DNA of 64,000 bases from CAYMZZ01 sp044463125. Lineage in GTDB: Bacteria > Bacteroidota > Bacteroidia > Chitinophagales > Chitinophagaceae. The notes below the pieces were generated by a model that was not told where the DNA came from, ran no database searches, and worked only from the letters and a program-made list of their open reading frames with translations. Numbering within the stretch: position 1 is the stretch's first letter; each line of letters opens with the position of its first letter. Location of the stretch: NCBI GenBank assembly GCA_044463125.1, contig JBIQMS010000002.1, forward strand, positions 124,001 to 188,000. The letters are read 5' to 3'. A program made the position numbers and the translations under genes. Positions 17,564-25,595 of this stretch are shown here, one piece after another.

Positions 17564-18724
17564 TTATTTTTTCTTTCCGCGAAGCGTACTGGCCTTACGC
17601 ATCATACCATCGCCAAACTGGTTCTTGATATCATCTACGGCCTTATAGAGGTTAAGCCGGGTGGCTTCATCTTCAAAAAGACTCATCTGTATACTAAATG
17701 GAATAAAATGACTAAAGCGAACACCCAATAGTCGCACGGGTCTTCCTTTCTGCCATAGTTTTTGAAAAAGATTGCGACTGATGGCAATCAGGCGATCATC
17801 GAGCGCGGTATAGTCAATGGTTTCCTGCCGGGTTACGGTTTCAAAATCGCTATAGCGGATCTTGACGGTAACGCAGCCCGTCAGTTTCTGGTCTTCCCGC
17901 AAGGCATAAGCTGTTTTTTCGGTAAGCCTTACCAGCTCGGCCATTAGAAAGTTGGGATCACTGTGATCCGTATCGAACGTATTTTCATGGCTCATACTTT
18001 TCTGCTCCCAATCGGTTTCAATTCTTGCGCTACCGCGGCCATGCGCTTTTTCCCAAAGCGATTCACCCCATTTGCCCACATGGTGTATGAGCCACTCCAG
18101 CGGCGTACGGGCCAGGTCCTCGATGGTATGGATACCCAGCGATTTCAGCTTCTGTTCCGTATGCTGGCCTACGCCATTGATCTTTTCTATTCCCAATGGC
18201 CAGAGAAAATCCGTTTCGCGGCCAGGCAATACTTCCAGAAATCCATTAGGCTTGGCTTCATTGGTGGCCATCTTGCTGATGAATTTGGCGGATGAAAGTC
18301 CAGCCGAAATTGGCAAACCCGTTTCCTTGCGGATATGTTCCCTGAGTTCGCGCGCATATTTCGAAACACCGAAAAATTTATCCATTCCCGTGAGGTCGAT
18401 ATAAAACTCATCGATGGAAGCTTTCTCAAACAAAGGCACTTTCTCCGCGATGATGTCCGTAACCCAACGGGAATAACGGCTATAGTCGCCACGGCTGCTA
18501 TTGGTAACTATTGCTTGCGGGCAAAGCTGCAGGGCCCTTTTCATGGGCATGGCCGAATGAATACCAAATTTGCGGGCTTCGTAGCTGCAGGCTGCTACCA
18601 CACCCCGTTCGTAACCACCCACCAGCACAGGCTTGCCTTTCAGGGAAGGATTATTCAAAATCTCCACCGATACAAAAAAGGAGTCGAGATCAAAATGGGC
18701 GATATAGGTTTGCTGGCTGCTCAG
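17564..18724 (-). CDS. dinB: DNA polymerase IV (Y-family), non-canonical start
   Basis: A 386-residue Y-family translesion polymerase if started at the CTG codon at 18724. Motif HFDLDSFF (metal-binding Asp at about 12 and 14) and SIDEFYIDLTG (catalytic acids) are present, with helix-hairpin-helix GINGVGQHTEQKLKSLGI and a little-finger domain. The first canonical start in frame, GTG at 18667, would remove the first catalytic aspartates, and the frame upstream to its stop has no ATG, GTG or TTG. CTG gives LSSQQTYIAHFDLDSFF, the usual N-terminus of relatives. A rare start codon or a sequence error are the options. It is divergent from a Crp/Fnr regulator. Confidence 0.85.
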   Translation of the reverse strand: MSSQQTYIAHFDLDSFFVSVEILNNPSLKGKPVLVGGYERGVVAACSYEARKFGIHSAMPMKRALQLCPQAIVTNSSRGDYSRYSRWVTDIIAEKVPLFEKASIDEFYIDLTGMDKFFGVSKYARELREHIRKETGLPISAGLSSAKFISKMATNEAKPNGFLEVLPGRETDFLWPLGIEKINGVGQHTEQKLKSLGIHTIEDLARTPLEWLIHHVGKWGESLWEKAHGRGSARIETDWEQKSMSHENTFDTDHSDPNFLMAELVRLTEKTAYALREDQKLTGCVTVKIRYSDFETVTRQETIDYTALDDRLIAISRNLFQKLWQKGRPVRLLGVRFSHFIPFSIQMSLFEDEATRLNLYKAVDDIKNQFGDGMMRKASTLRGKKK

Positions 18725-18800
18725 TGGATCATTTTTTGTGCAATCGACAAATTTGTATTCAGCTTCGCCCGCGCGGTTCTGGTTTATCCTAATTTAGCGC

Positions 18801-19394
18801 ATGACCAATGCCGATGATCTGGCAAAGCTAAGAGGGTTTTGCGAAAAGATATATCCCCTGAAGGAGGAGGAATGGCAGGCTTTTGCTTCGGGCTGGACCA
18901 CCCTTTCCTGTCGACGCAAGACGGTATTGACAACGGCCGGCGAAACCGAACGATACCTCTATTTTGTGCTGGAAGGGGTTCAACGCATTTTTCACCAGGA
19001 TGCGATGGGTGCGGAAGCCACGGTTATCTTCACGTACCCGGATTCATTTAGCGGGGTAGTGGATTCGATGTTGACGCAAACGACATCGGCTTATTTTTTT
19101 GAATCGCTTAGCAGCAGCCGACTTTTGCGACTGGATATACGACAATTGCAATTATTGATCGACAGCCACCCGGGCATTCGCAATATGGTCCTCAAGGCCA
19201 CGGCATTCGCGCTAAAGGGGGTACTTGAGCGGCAGGTGGAATTGCAGACCCTTTCAGCGGAGGATCGATACCGCCTGTTGCTCCGGCGCAGCCCGCATGT
19301 ATTGCAGCTTATTCCGCACAAATACCTGGCAAATTACCTGGGCATGGACCCTGCAACCTTCAGTAAATTGTTATCAACGGTGCGCATTGATTAA
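18801..19394 (+). CDS. Crp/Fnr-family transcriptional regulator
   Basis: A 197-residue regulator with a cNMP-binding-like barrel (about 25-125) and a C-terminal helix-turn-helix (LIPHKYLANYLGMDPATFSKLLS). This architecture is common in Bacteroidota, where the effector is usually unknown. It lacks a receiver and an FNR cysteine cluster. Its start is 76 bp from the CTG of the divergent polymerase IV gene. TAATTTAG just before the ATG is a weak -7-like element. It may act on the DinB-fold gene that follows, where an inverted repeat sits at 19394-19417. Confidence 0.82.
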   Translation: MTNADDLAKLRGFCEKIYPLKEEEWQAFASGWTTLSCRRKTVLTTAGETERYLYFVLEGVQRIFHQDAMGAEATVIFTYPDSFSGVVDSMLTQTTSAYFFESLSSSRLLRLDIRQLQLLIDSHPGIRNMVLKATAFALKGVLERQVELQTLSAEDRYRLLLRRSPHVLQLIPHKYLANYLGMDPATFSKLLSTVRID

Positions 19395-19442
19395 AATCTT
19401 GAATTTGGCCAAGATTTCCGCAAAATGCGACCGATAGCTTTG
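19394..19442 (+). promoter_or_regulatory. Inverted repeat and -7 element before the DinB-fold gene
   Basis: AAATCTTG (19394-19401) and CAAGATTT (19410-19417) form a perfect 8-bp inverted repeat with an 8-nt spacer, a plausible dimeric operator. TAGCTTTG at 19435-19442 matches TAnnTTTG, 20 nt before the ATG. The bound regulator is a guess; the adjacent Crp/Fnr protein is the obvious candidate. Confidence 0.4.
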
Positions 19443-19462
19443 CCTTCAAAACAGGTGAACAA

Positions 19463-20026
19463 ATGAAAAAACTGGTACAGGAGCCCTTGCGGCAACAATT
19501 GATGGCGGCGGTGCGGGCGCAGATCGCGCAGGTAACAAAATTGCAGGGTGCAGACCCTGACTTACTGCTAAGGCAAGCTGCTCCCGGCGCCTGGAGCGCC
19601 GTGCAAATTCTGGATCACCTCAACAGCTATGGAAGTTTTTATTTGCCGGAAATTGATAAAGCCATCCGTCGGGCTAAATCGGCCACGGGCTTGTACAAAC
19701 CCGGATGGCTGGGCAATTATTTTGTGCAGGTGATGCAGTTGGATGAAAAAAGCAAACCAAAGAAAAAGATGAAAGCGGTAAAGCGTCACCAGCCCGATTT
19801 TCATGCCGATCCCGGTCCCGTGCTGCAGGTTTTTCTGCAGCAGCAACAATTATTCCTGCAATACCTGGAGCGGGCGCAGGATATTGACTGGGGTAGTAGC
19901 CGCACCCAGGTATCACTGGCCGGCTGGATGCGCATGAAGCTGGGCGACTGCCTGCGATTCATGGTGGCTCATCAGCAAAGGCATTGCGTACAATTGGAAC
20001 GGGCGCTGGAAACGAAACAAGCCTGA
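19463..20026 (+). CDS. DinB-superfamily protein
   Basis: A 187-residue four-helix-bundle protein of the DinB/YfiT-like superfamily. It has APGAWSAVQILDHLNSYGSFYLPEI near the start and MVAHQQRHCVQLERALE at the end, providing His residues for a possible metal site. Some members are thiol-dependent transferases; the substrate here is unknown. It is not a DNA polymerase despite the shared name. It follows the Crp/Fnr gene by 68 bp and has its own -7 element. Confidence 0.78.
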   Translation: MKKLVQEPLRQQLMAAVRAQIAQVTKLQGADPDLLLRQAAPGAWSAVQILDHLNSYGSFYLPEIDKAIRRAKSATGLYKPGWLGNYFVQVMQLDEKSKPKKKMKAVKRHQPDFHADPGPVLQVFLQQQQLFLQYLERAQDIDWGSSRTQVSLAGWMRMKLGDCLRFMVAHQQRHCVQLERALETKQA

Positions 20027-20039
20027 AGTTCGGGATGGA

Positions 20040-20558
20040 TCACGACAAATAGAGATCGATCAGGCCCTCGGGCAGGCTAACCCGGATTTCTTTCTTGCGG
20101 TGGTCAATTTTTTCGAGACTTTTTTCGTGAAGGGGTATCAGCACTTCTTTTCCTTCCAGCTCCAGCCGACAGAGTAGTTGGTGAGGTTGTTCAATCAGCT
20201 CGAGTATGGGGCCGAGGGGCTTGTTGTCGTCAACAATAATATAGCCCAGCAGGCTGATGGGCGCCGATTTGGCAATAAAGGGCTGGGCCATGTCCTCGGG
20301 GAGCCATACTTCTTTCTGGGCCAAAGCCAGTGCGGCTTCGCGGTTGCTGATCCCTTCAATCCGCAGCACAATTTCATCGGCGCTCCGCGCTTGCGCCGAT
20401 TCAATAAACCAGGGCAGAAAGGATCCTTTGCGGTCTTCCACAAAAAGCGCTTTCAGGCCCTTCAGCGTGGTTTTTTTTCCAAAATTATGTTGCAGGATCA
20501 GTTCGCCCTTTACGCCAAAGGCCGATACGAATTTTCCTATTTTGAGGTATCCCGACAA
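20040..20558 (-). CDS. rimM: 16S rRNA processing/ribosome maturation factor RimM
   Basis: A 172-residue protein from the TTG at 20558, giving LSGYLKIGKFVSAFGVKGEL, the normal RimM N-terminus. An in-frame ATG at 20648 would add 30 residues without homology and sits right at the foot of a terminator, so I prefer TTG. The N-terminal barrel and C-terminal PRC barrel (LLGYIIVDDNKPLGPILELIEQPHQ) are visible. RimM binds S19 and aids 30S head assembly. It follows rpsP on the same strand, as in many bacteria; trmD does not follow here. Confidence 0.85.
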   Translation of the reverse strand: MSGYLKIGKFVSAFGVKGELILQHNFGKKTTLKGLKALFVEDRKGSFLPWFIESAQARSADEIVLRIEGISNREAALALAQKEVWLPEDMAQPFIAKSAPISLLGYIIVDDNKPLGPILELIEQPHQLLCRLELEGKEVLIPLHEKSLEKIDHRKKEIRVSLPEGLIDLYLS

Positions 20559-20651
20559 AGTGAAGCTTTTGAGTTGATTGATGAGATCATTGTTCGGGCA
20601 AAGATAACAAGGGCGGAAGGAAACAGAACTGGTAGCACGCAGATCCATCCC

Positions 20652-20684
20652 ATAAAAAATCCCGATTGCAAAGCAATCGGGATT
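20652..20684 (-). terminator. Intrinsic terminator between rpsP and rimM
   Basis: On the minus strand AATCCCGATTGC pairs perfectly with GCAATCGGGATT across a 3-nt loop, followed by a run of T. It would end or attenuate rpsP transcripts before rimM. Confidence 0.8.
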
Positions 20685-20731
20685 ACGAACTTTCAGGATC
20701 AGGATTCATTCCCGGCCGGAGCCGGATTTAT

Positions 20732-21178
20732 TTATCCTTCGCCTCCGCTTTCACCTTCCGCCTTTCTTTCAGGACGGCGACCCGGCTGAGGGCGACGGGT
20801 ACGGCGATTGCGTTGTGCTTCTTCCTGGCGTTTTCTGATCTGGGCATCGTGCTCAGCGCTCCACTTGGTGAATTTCTCCATAGCGGTCGCTTCGTCAAAC
20901 AATCCCAGTTTTACTCCACGGAGCAGGTGCTTCAAGTACAATACACCCTTGAAGCTCAGGATACGACGAACGGTATCGGTGGGAGTAGCTCCCTTGCCCA
21001 ACCATTCCAATGCCTTCTGACGATCAAGCTGAATAGTAGCCGGAACGGTCAAAGGATTGTACGTACCAAGTTTCTGGATGAATTTACCATCACGCGGGCT
21101 GCGTGAGTCGGCCACTACGATGAAGTAGAAGGGTCTTTTCTTCGACCCGTGGCGCTGCAGTCGGATTTTTGCTGCCAT
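20732..21178 (-). CDS. rpsP: 30S ribosomal protein S16
   Basis: A 148-residue S16. The first roughly 80 residues are the conserved domain (MAAKIRLQRHGSKKRPFYFIV, then DSRSPRDGKFIQKLGTYNPL). The remainder is a long charged tail rich in K, R, E and Q (EEAQRNRRTRRPQPGRRPERK), a lineage trait of Bacteroidota. It has a well-formed promoter upstream and a terminator downstream. Confidence 0.97.
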   Translation of the reverse strand: MAAKIRLQRHGSKKRPFYFIVVADSRSPRDGKFIQKLGTYNPLTVPATIQLDRQKALEWLGKGATPTDTVRRILSFKGVLYLKHLLRGVKLGLFDEATAMEKFTKWSAEHDAQIRKRQEEAQRNRRTRRPQPGRRPERKAEGESGGEG

Positions 21179-21237
21179 TTTAAATAGACATTTACTGGCG
21201 TTAAGAAAATTGTTAATCCCGGTAGATACCGGTGCTG

Positions 21238-21269
21238 CAAAAGTAATGGTTGAGCGTGGAATTGCAAAA
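21238..21269 (-). promoter_or_regulatory. rpsP promoter (Bacteroidota type)
   Basis: On the minus strand TTTTG (-33 element, 21269-21265) is followed after 19 nt by TACTTTTG (21245-21238), a perfect TAnnTTTG -7 element. The leader to the rpsP ATG is about 55 nt. This is the best promoter match in the window. Confidence 0.7.
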
Positions 21270-21393
21270 TCGTGAATCGTGAGGCGTGAGGGAGGTTTAA
21301 GGTTTAGGGTTCTCTCTTCTAAAGCATTAAACCTTAAACCCTAAACCCTAAACCAAAAAACGTACTACGTAAAACGTAAAACGTACTACATTC
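21270..21393. repeat. Mixed heptad repeats between ffh and rpsP
   Basis: GTGAATC/GTGAGGC units (21272-21292) precede TTTAAGG/TTTAGGG units (21296-21312) and their complement TTAAACC/CTAAACC (21327-21355). ACGTnnT units (21359-21388) end next to the ffh stop codon. Confidence 0.6.
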
Positions 21394-22716
21394 TCACTTC
21401 CTCCCCGGCATCATTTTTCCAAACATATTCATCTTATTCATATTCTTCATCATGTCGCGCATTTGCTCAAATTGCTTCATAAAGGCATTCACTTCGCTGA
21501 TGTCTTTGCCGGCGCCTTTGGCTATGCGCTTGCGGCGGCTGCCGTCTATCAGGTCGGGATTGTTGCGCTCATCGGGCGTCATGGAATTGATCATGGCCTC
21601 GATGCCCTTGAACGAGTCTTCGTTGATGTCGAGGTCCTTCACTTTGCTGCCCACACCGGGGATCATACCCAGCAGGTCTTTCATATTGCCCATCTTGCGG
21701 ATTTGCTCCAGTTGGGTTTTGAAATCGGCAAAGTCAAACTTATTCTTGCGGATCTTGCTCTCCAGCTTTTTGGCCTGCTCCTCGTCGAACTGCTCCTGGG
21801 CCTTTTCTACCAGTGAAGTAATATCACCCATGCCCAGGATCCGCTGCGCCATACGGTCGGGATAAAACACATCCAGGGTCTCCATCTTCTCCCCACTGCT
21901 GGTAAACTTGATGGGTTTGTTCACCGTGTATTTGATGGAAAGGGCCGCACCGCCACGGGTATCACCATCCAGTTTGGTCAGCACCACGCCGGTAAAATCG
22001 AGCCGGTCGTTGAAGGCTTTAGCGGTATTCACTGCATCCTGACCGGTCATGCTGTCCACAACAAACAGTATTTCGTTGGGATTTACCGCGGCCTTGATAT
22101 TGGCCACTTCGGTCATCATGGCCTCATCAATAGCCAGGCGACCGGCGGTATCAATGATGAGTACATTTTTATTCTTGCTGCGAGCTTCCTTCAGGGCGTT
22201 GCCTGCAATGGAAACGGCATCTTTATTTTCGGGTTCCAGGTGCACATCCACGCCGATCTGTTCGCCCAGCACACGCAATTGTTCCATGGCCGCGGGGCGA
22301 TAGATATCGGCCGCCACCAGCATGGGCGAAAGTCCCTTTTTGGTTTTGAGATAATGAGCCAGCTTACCACTGAAAGTGGTTTTACCCGAACCCTGCAGAC
22401 CTGCGATGAGGATTACGGCCGGACTCCCCTTGGCCTGAAAGGGCGCTTCCTGGCCACCCATCAGTTCCGTCAGCTCATCCTTCACAATCTTCACCATCAA
22501 CTGGCCCGGGCTGATCGCGTTGATCACCTTCGAACCCATGGCCTGCTCCTTGATGCGATCGGTAAATTCTTTGGCGATTTTATAGTTCACATCCGCATCC
22601 ACCAGCGCGCGGCGGATATCCTTCACCGTGCTGGCAATATTGAGCTCGGTAATGCGCCCCTGGCCTTTGAGGTTCTTAAAGGCGGATTCGAGTTTTTCCT
22701 GAAGGGAGTTGAACAT
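21394..22716 (-). CDS. ffh: Signal recognition particle GTPase Ffh
   Basis: A 440-residue SRP54 homologue. The N domain is at 1-90, followed by a GTPase domain with GLQGSGKTTFSGKLA, DTAGRL and TKLDG, and a methionine-rich M domain (GMGDITSLVEKAQEQ onward, ending MNKMNMFGKMMPGRK) that binds 4.5S RNA and signal sequences. With FtsY it delivers nascent membrane proteins to SecYEG. A perfect -7 element at 22820-22813 implies a roughly 90-nt leader containing ACGTnnT repeats. Confidence 0.97.
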   Translation of the reverse strand: MFNSLQEKLESAFKNLKGQGRITELNIASTVKDIRRALVDADVNYKIAKEFTDRIKEQAMGSKVINAISPGQLMVKIVKDELTELMGGQEAPFQAKGSPAVILIAGLQGSGKTTFSGKLAHYLKTKKGLSPMLVAADIYRPAAMEQLRVLGEQIGVDVHLEPENKDAVSIAGNALKEARSKNKNVLIIDTAGRLAIDEAMMTEVANIKAAVNPNEILFVVDSMTGQDAVNTAKAFNDRLDFTGVVLTKLDGDTRGGAALSIKYTVNKPIKFTSSGEKMETLDVFYPDRMAQRILGMGDITSLVEKAQEQFDEEQAKKLESKIRKNKFDFADFKTQLEQIRKMGNMKDLLGMIPGVGSKVKDLDINEDSFKGIEAMINSMTPDERNNPDLIDGSRRKRIAKGAGKDISEVNAFMKQFEQMRDMMKNMNKMNMFGKMMPGRK

Positions 22717-22812
22717 TGGTTACGTTTTACGTTGTACGTTTTACGTAATACGTTTTTTCATGCACGTCTTACGTTTTTTATGAGGCTGAAAATAGGGCCC
22801 ATATTGGGGTTG

Positions 22813-22820
22813 CAAAGGTA
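22813..22820 (-). promoter_or_regulatory. ffh -7 promoter element
   Basis: TACCTTTG on the minus strand fits TAnnTTTG. It lies about 97 nt before the ffh ATG; the DNA between is largely ACGTnnT heptads, so these are probably transcribed in the leader. Confidence 0.5.
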
Positions 22821-22831
22821 AGCTAATACGT

Positions 22832-23270
22832 ATTACGTTATACGTACTACGTATTACGTAATACGTATAGCGTAAGTAAATGTGTTCAGCCGCTTTTGAT
22901 AATGCCGATTTCCGTGATTCCCAAGGCAGATAAAACGTTTTACGTAGTACGTATTAAGTAATACGTATAGCGAAAGCAAATGTGTTCAGCCGCTTTTGGT
23001 AATGCCTATTTCCGTGATTCCCAAGGCAGAAAAAACGTTTTACGTAGTACGTATTACGTAATATGTATAGCGTAAGCAAATGTGTTCAGCCGCTTTTGGT
23101 AATGCCGATTTCCGTGATTCCCAAGGCAGAGAAAACGTTTTACGTAGTACGTATTACGTAATACGTATAGCGTAAGTAAATGTGTTCAGCCGCTTTTGGT
23201 AATGCCGATTTCCGTGATTCCCAAGGCAGAAAAAACGTACTACGTAATACGTAAAACGTACTACGTAATA
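22832..23270. repeat. Tandem array of four 100-bp units
   Basis: The string TGTGTTCAGCCGC recurs at 22881, 22981, 23081 and 23181, exactly 100 bp apart. Each unit is a 50-bp unique core (ending GATTCCCAAGGCAGA) plus a 50-bp block of six ACGTnnT heptads and GTAAGCAAA. Copies differ by only a few bases. The first copy also has the heptad block upstream, and the last runs into more ACGTnnT DNA. No open frame of note crosses it. Confidence 0.92.
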
Positions 23271-23281
23271 CGTTTAAAGTG

Positions 23282-23310
23282 AAAAAGATAGGACCCTACG
23301 GATCCTATCT
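23282..23310 (-). terminator. Intrinsic terminator of rpoD
   Basis: On the minus strand AGATAGGA pairs with TCCTATCT across a 9-nt loop and is followed by TTTTT. A second hairpin (TTGAATAG/CTATTCAA, 23318-23342) lies between it and the rpoD stop codon. Confidence 0.7.
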
Positions 23311-23408
23311 TCCCGGATTGAATAGCAAGGTAGGCTATTCAACCTAAATCATTTCAACAAAAAACGTAAAACGTATAACGTACTACGTACAACGGTACAG
23401 TGTAGAAT

Positions 23409-24281
23409 TTATCCCAAATAAGTTCTTAAAAGTTTACAACGATTAGTAGTTCTCAGCTTCGTAATTGCTTTGTCTTTTATCTGCCTTACCCTTTCGCGGG
23501 TGAGGTTGAATTTTTCGCCGATATCTTCCAGGCTCATGGGGTGATCCACGCCTATGCCGAAGAAATAGCAGATCACTTCTTTCTGCCTTTCGGTAAGGGC
23601 TTTGAGGGAGCGGTCGATTTCGGTTTTCAGCGACTCGCGATGGTCCAGTTCCGCATCGGTTTTTTCCGCGTTGGGGTTTTCCAGCACATCGAGCAGGGTA
23701 TTGTCCTCGCCTTCGGCCAGCGGGGTATCCATGCTTACGTGGCGGGATGAGATGCCCAGGGTAGCCGATACTTCTTCCAGGTCCATTTCCAGCATTTCGG
23801 CCAGTTCTTCTGCAGAAGGCTCACGCTCAAACTGCTGCTCCAGGCTGCTGAATGCTTTCTGAATGCGGTTTGTGAGGCCTACTTTGTTGAGGGGAAGACG
23901 TACAATACGCGACTGCTCGGCCAGGGCCTGCAGAATGCTTTGACGAATCCACCAAACGGCATAGGAAATAAACTTGAAACCACGGGTTTCATCAAATCGC
24001 TGGGCGGCTTTAATCAGGCCCAGGTTGCCCTCATTAATCAGGTCGGGAAGGGAAAGACCCTGGTTTTGGTATTGCTTGGCCACGGAGACCACAAAACGCA
24101 GGTTGGCTTTCGTAAGGCGATCCAGCGCCCGCTGGTCACCCTGTCTTATTAAGGCGGCGAGGCGAACTTCTTCCTCCGGGGATATCAGTTCTACCTTACC
24201 AATTTCCTGGAGATATTTCTCCAGGCTTTGAGATTCACGATTCGTGATCGACTTCGTGATCTTCAGCTGACGCATGCTCAT
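23409..24281 (-). CDS. rpoD: Primary RNA polymerase sigma factor (SigA/RpoD family)
   Basis: A 290-residue sigma-70 factor with region 1.2 (SLEKYLQEIGKVELISPEEEV), region 2 (DLINEGNLGLIKAAQRFDETRGF, then FISYAVWWIRQSI), region 3 and region 4 (SLEDIGEKFNLTRERVRQIK). It lacks the acidic region 1.1 and the long non-conserved insert, as Bacteroidota housekeeping sigma factors do. It would read the TAnnTTTG promoters noted in this window. Confidence 0.95.
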   Translation of the reverse strand: MSMRQLKITKSITNRESQSLEKYLQEIGKVELISPEEEVRLAALIRQGDQRALDRLTKANLRFVVSVAKQYQNQGLSLPDLINEGNLGLIKAAQRFDETRGFKFISYAVWWIRQSILQALAEQSRIVRLPLNKVGLTNRIQKAFSSLEQQFEREPSAEELAEMLEMDLEEVSATLGISSRHVSMDTPLAEGEDNTLLDVLENPNAEKTDAELDHRESLKTEIDRSLKALTERQKEVICYFFGIGVDHPMSLEDIGEKFNLTRERVRQIKDKAITKLRTTNRCKLLRTYLG

Positions 24282-24581
24282 AGGTTTGGCTTTAGACGGT
24301 TATTTTAAGGGTTTAGAATCTAGTTTTGGTATGGTTAGCCTTAAAAATGACCCATCACTACGGTTTCTCGGTCTTCAGAACATATTGGACTTCATAGCAA
24401 TTTAAGGGTATTCAACCTTTATCCCAAAATATACTTGCGAATATTTTAACGTATTCATATACGTTTTATTTTAAAAAACTGGTTTTTAGGCCAAAAAAGA
24501 GGAAAAATATCCATCAAATAATTTTGACAGCTGTATTAAATGATTATTATTGCGGCCAATGATGTGCATTAACCTTATACG
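24282..24581. other. Divergent intergenic region upstream of rpoD
   Basis: About 300 bp of A/T-rich DNA with no heptad repeats, unlike most gaps here. I see no clear TAnnTTTG element on either strand and no credible reading frame. It must hold the rpoD promoter and probably that of the START-domain gene. Confidence 0.4.
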
Positions 24582-24959
24582 ATGAGCAGGCAACTTTATA
24601 CACTGGAATTTCCCGTGCGTTGTTCTCCGACTATCCTTTATGAATTCCTTTCGACCCCGGCCGGTTTGGGTGAATGGTTTGCAGATAAAGTGGATGAGCG
24701 CGACAACATTTTCTATTTTGGCTGGAATGGTTCTTTCGACAAGGCAGAAGTAGTGGAAAAAGAGGATGGCAAGTATATCCGCTTCCGCTGGCTGCATGCC
24801 CCTAAAGAAGAATACTTTGAGTTTGCGATTGAGAAATCGGAAATCACCAATCAGACCATACTGGTAGTAAAAGACTTTGCGGAGAAAAAAGAAATCAAAG
24901 ATCAATCCCTTCTTTGGGATCACCAGGTAAAGGATCTATTCCATCGATTGGGGAATTAA
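24582..24959 (+). CDS. START-like (SRPBCC) domain protein
   Basis: A 125-residue protein that is a single SRPBCC/AHSA1-like fold: EFPVRCSPTILYEFLSTPAGLGEWFADKV at the start and a helix WDHQVKDLFHRLGN at the end. Such proteins bind hydrophobic ligands or act as co-chaperones; the ligand is not evident. Its stop overlaps the stop of the convergent gene by 4 bp. Confidence 0.8.
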   Translation: MSRQLYTLEFPVRCSPTILYEFLSTPAGLGEWFADKVDERDNIFYFGWNGSFDKAEVVEKEDGKYIRFRWLHAPKEEYFEFAIEKSEITNQTILVVKDFAEKKEIKDQSLLWDHQVKDLFHRLGN

Positions 24960-25582
24960 TCGGCTTCCCGGAATACTTTCAGTATTGTACACAACAAGCG
25001 GTATTGTTCCATCAGCAGGCCGGGCATTTCATGCCATTGGTTGATGGGAATGATATACCCCAGTTTGATGAAGGGGTGATGCTGTAACCAATTACTCCAC
25101 TCTTCTGAATTTATTTCCGCTATCGGCTGGTAATTATCAACCCGGAAATGATGTTGCCAGGGATCAAGCTGCACCGTTCGCCTCCAGCCCGCTGCTGCCA
25201 AAACTTCCTGGTTATCGCGCAAATTGTTGATCCAGCATTTCCGGAATCTACCTTTTATATATAATACCAGGCTAAAGCCATGGCCCCACAGGAAAAAGCT
25301 GCGGATGGCAAAATGATCATCTCCTTCAAAATAACGGGGCAGATCCAGCATGAGCCAGGGCAAACCTTCGTATTGGTCGCCTCTTGAAATTTTGGCGGGT
25401 ACCTGCCAAAGTTCCGAAGGAATGGCATCGCCACAGCCATGCAGCGCTTCCCATTGCGGTGCCTGCAAAGCCGCCAGCCTTTCCCTTGTCCACTCCATCA
25501 ACCGGTTTTTTGTCAATATCCAGTCGGCATTGGAAATCAACTCCATCTCCTCTTTCGAAAGCCGTATTTTTGCAGGGTCCAT
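24956..25582 (-). CDS. Conserved protein of unknown function
   Basis: A 208-residue protein started at MDPAKIRLSKEEMELI (25582); the frame is open upstream but would run through the divergent permease gene. It is tryptophan-rich (ADWILTKNRLMEWTRERL, LPWLMLDLPRYFE, NSEEWSNWLQHHPF) with no membrane helix, signal peptide or recognisable catalytic motif. I cannot assign a function. Its start codon is only 13 bp from that of the divergent LptF/G gene. Confidence 0.65.
   Translation of the reverse strand: MDPAKIRLSKEEMELISNADWILTKNRLMEWTRERLAALQAPQWEALHGCGDAIPSELWQVPAKISRGDQYEGLPWLMLDLPRYFEGDDHFAIRSFFLWGHGFSLVLYIKGRFRKCWINNLRDNQEVLAAAGWRRTVQLDPWQHHFRVDNYQPIAEINSEEWSNWLQHHPFIKLGYIIPINQWHEMPGLLMEQYRLLCTILKVFREAD
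25565..25572 (+). promoter_or_regulatory. -7 element for the LptF/G gene inside the divergent gene
   Basis: TATTTTTG matches TAnnTTTG and ends 23 nt before the GTG start. It lies within the first codons of the divergent gene at 24956-25582, so the two genes share overlapping control DNA. Confidence 0.5.
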
Positions 25583-25595
25583 AATATAAAAATAC

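Noticed and set aside
22881..23250. Possible CRISPR array
   Set aside because: The 100-bp period with near-identical 'spacers' and no cas genes is a tandem repeat, not direct repeats with unique spacers.
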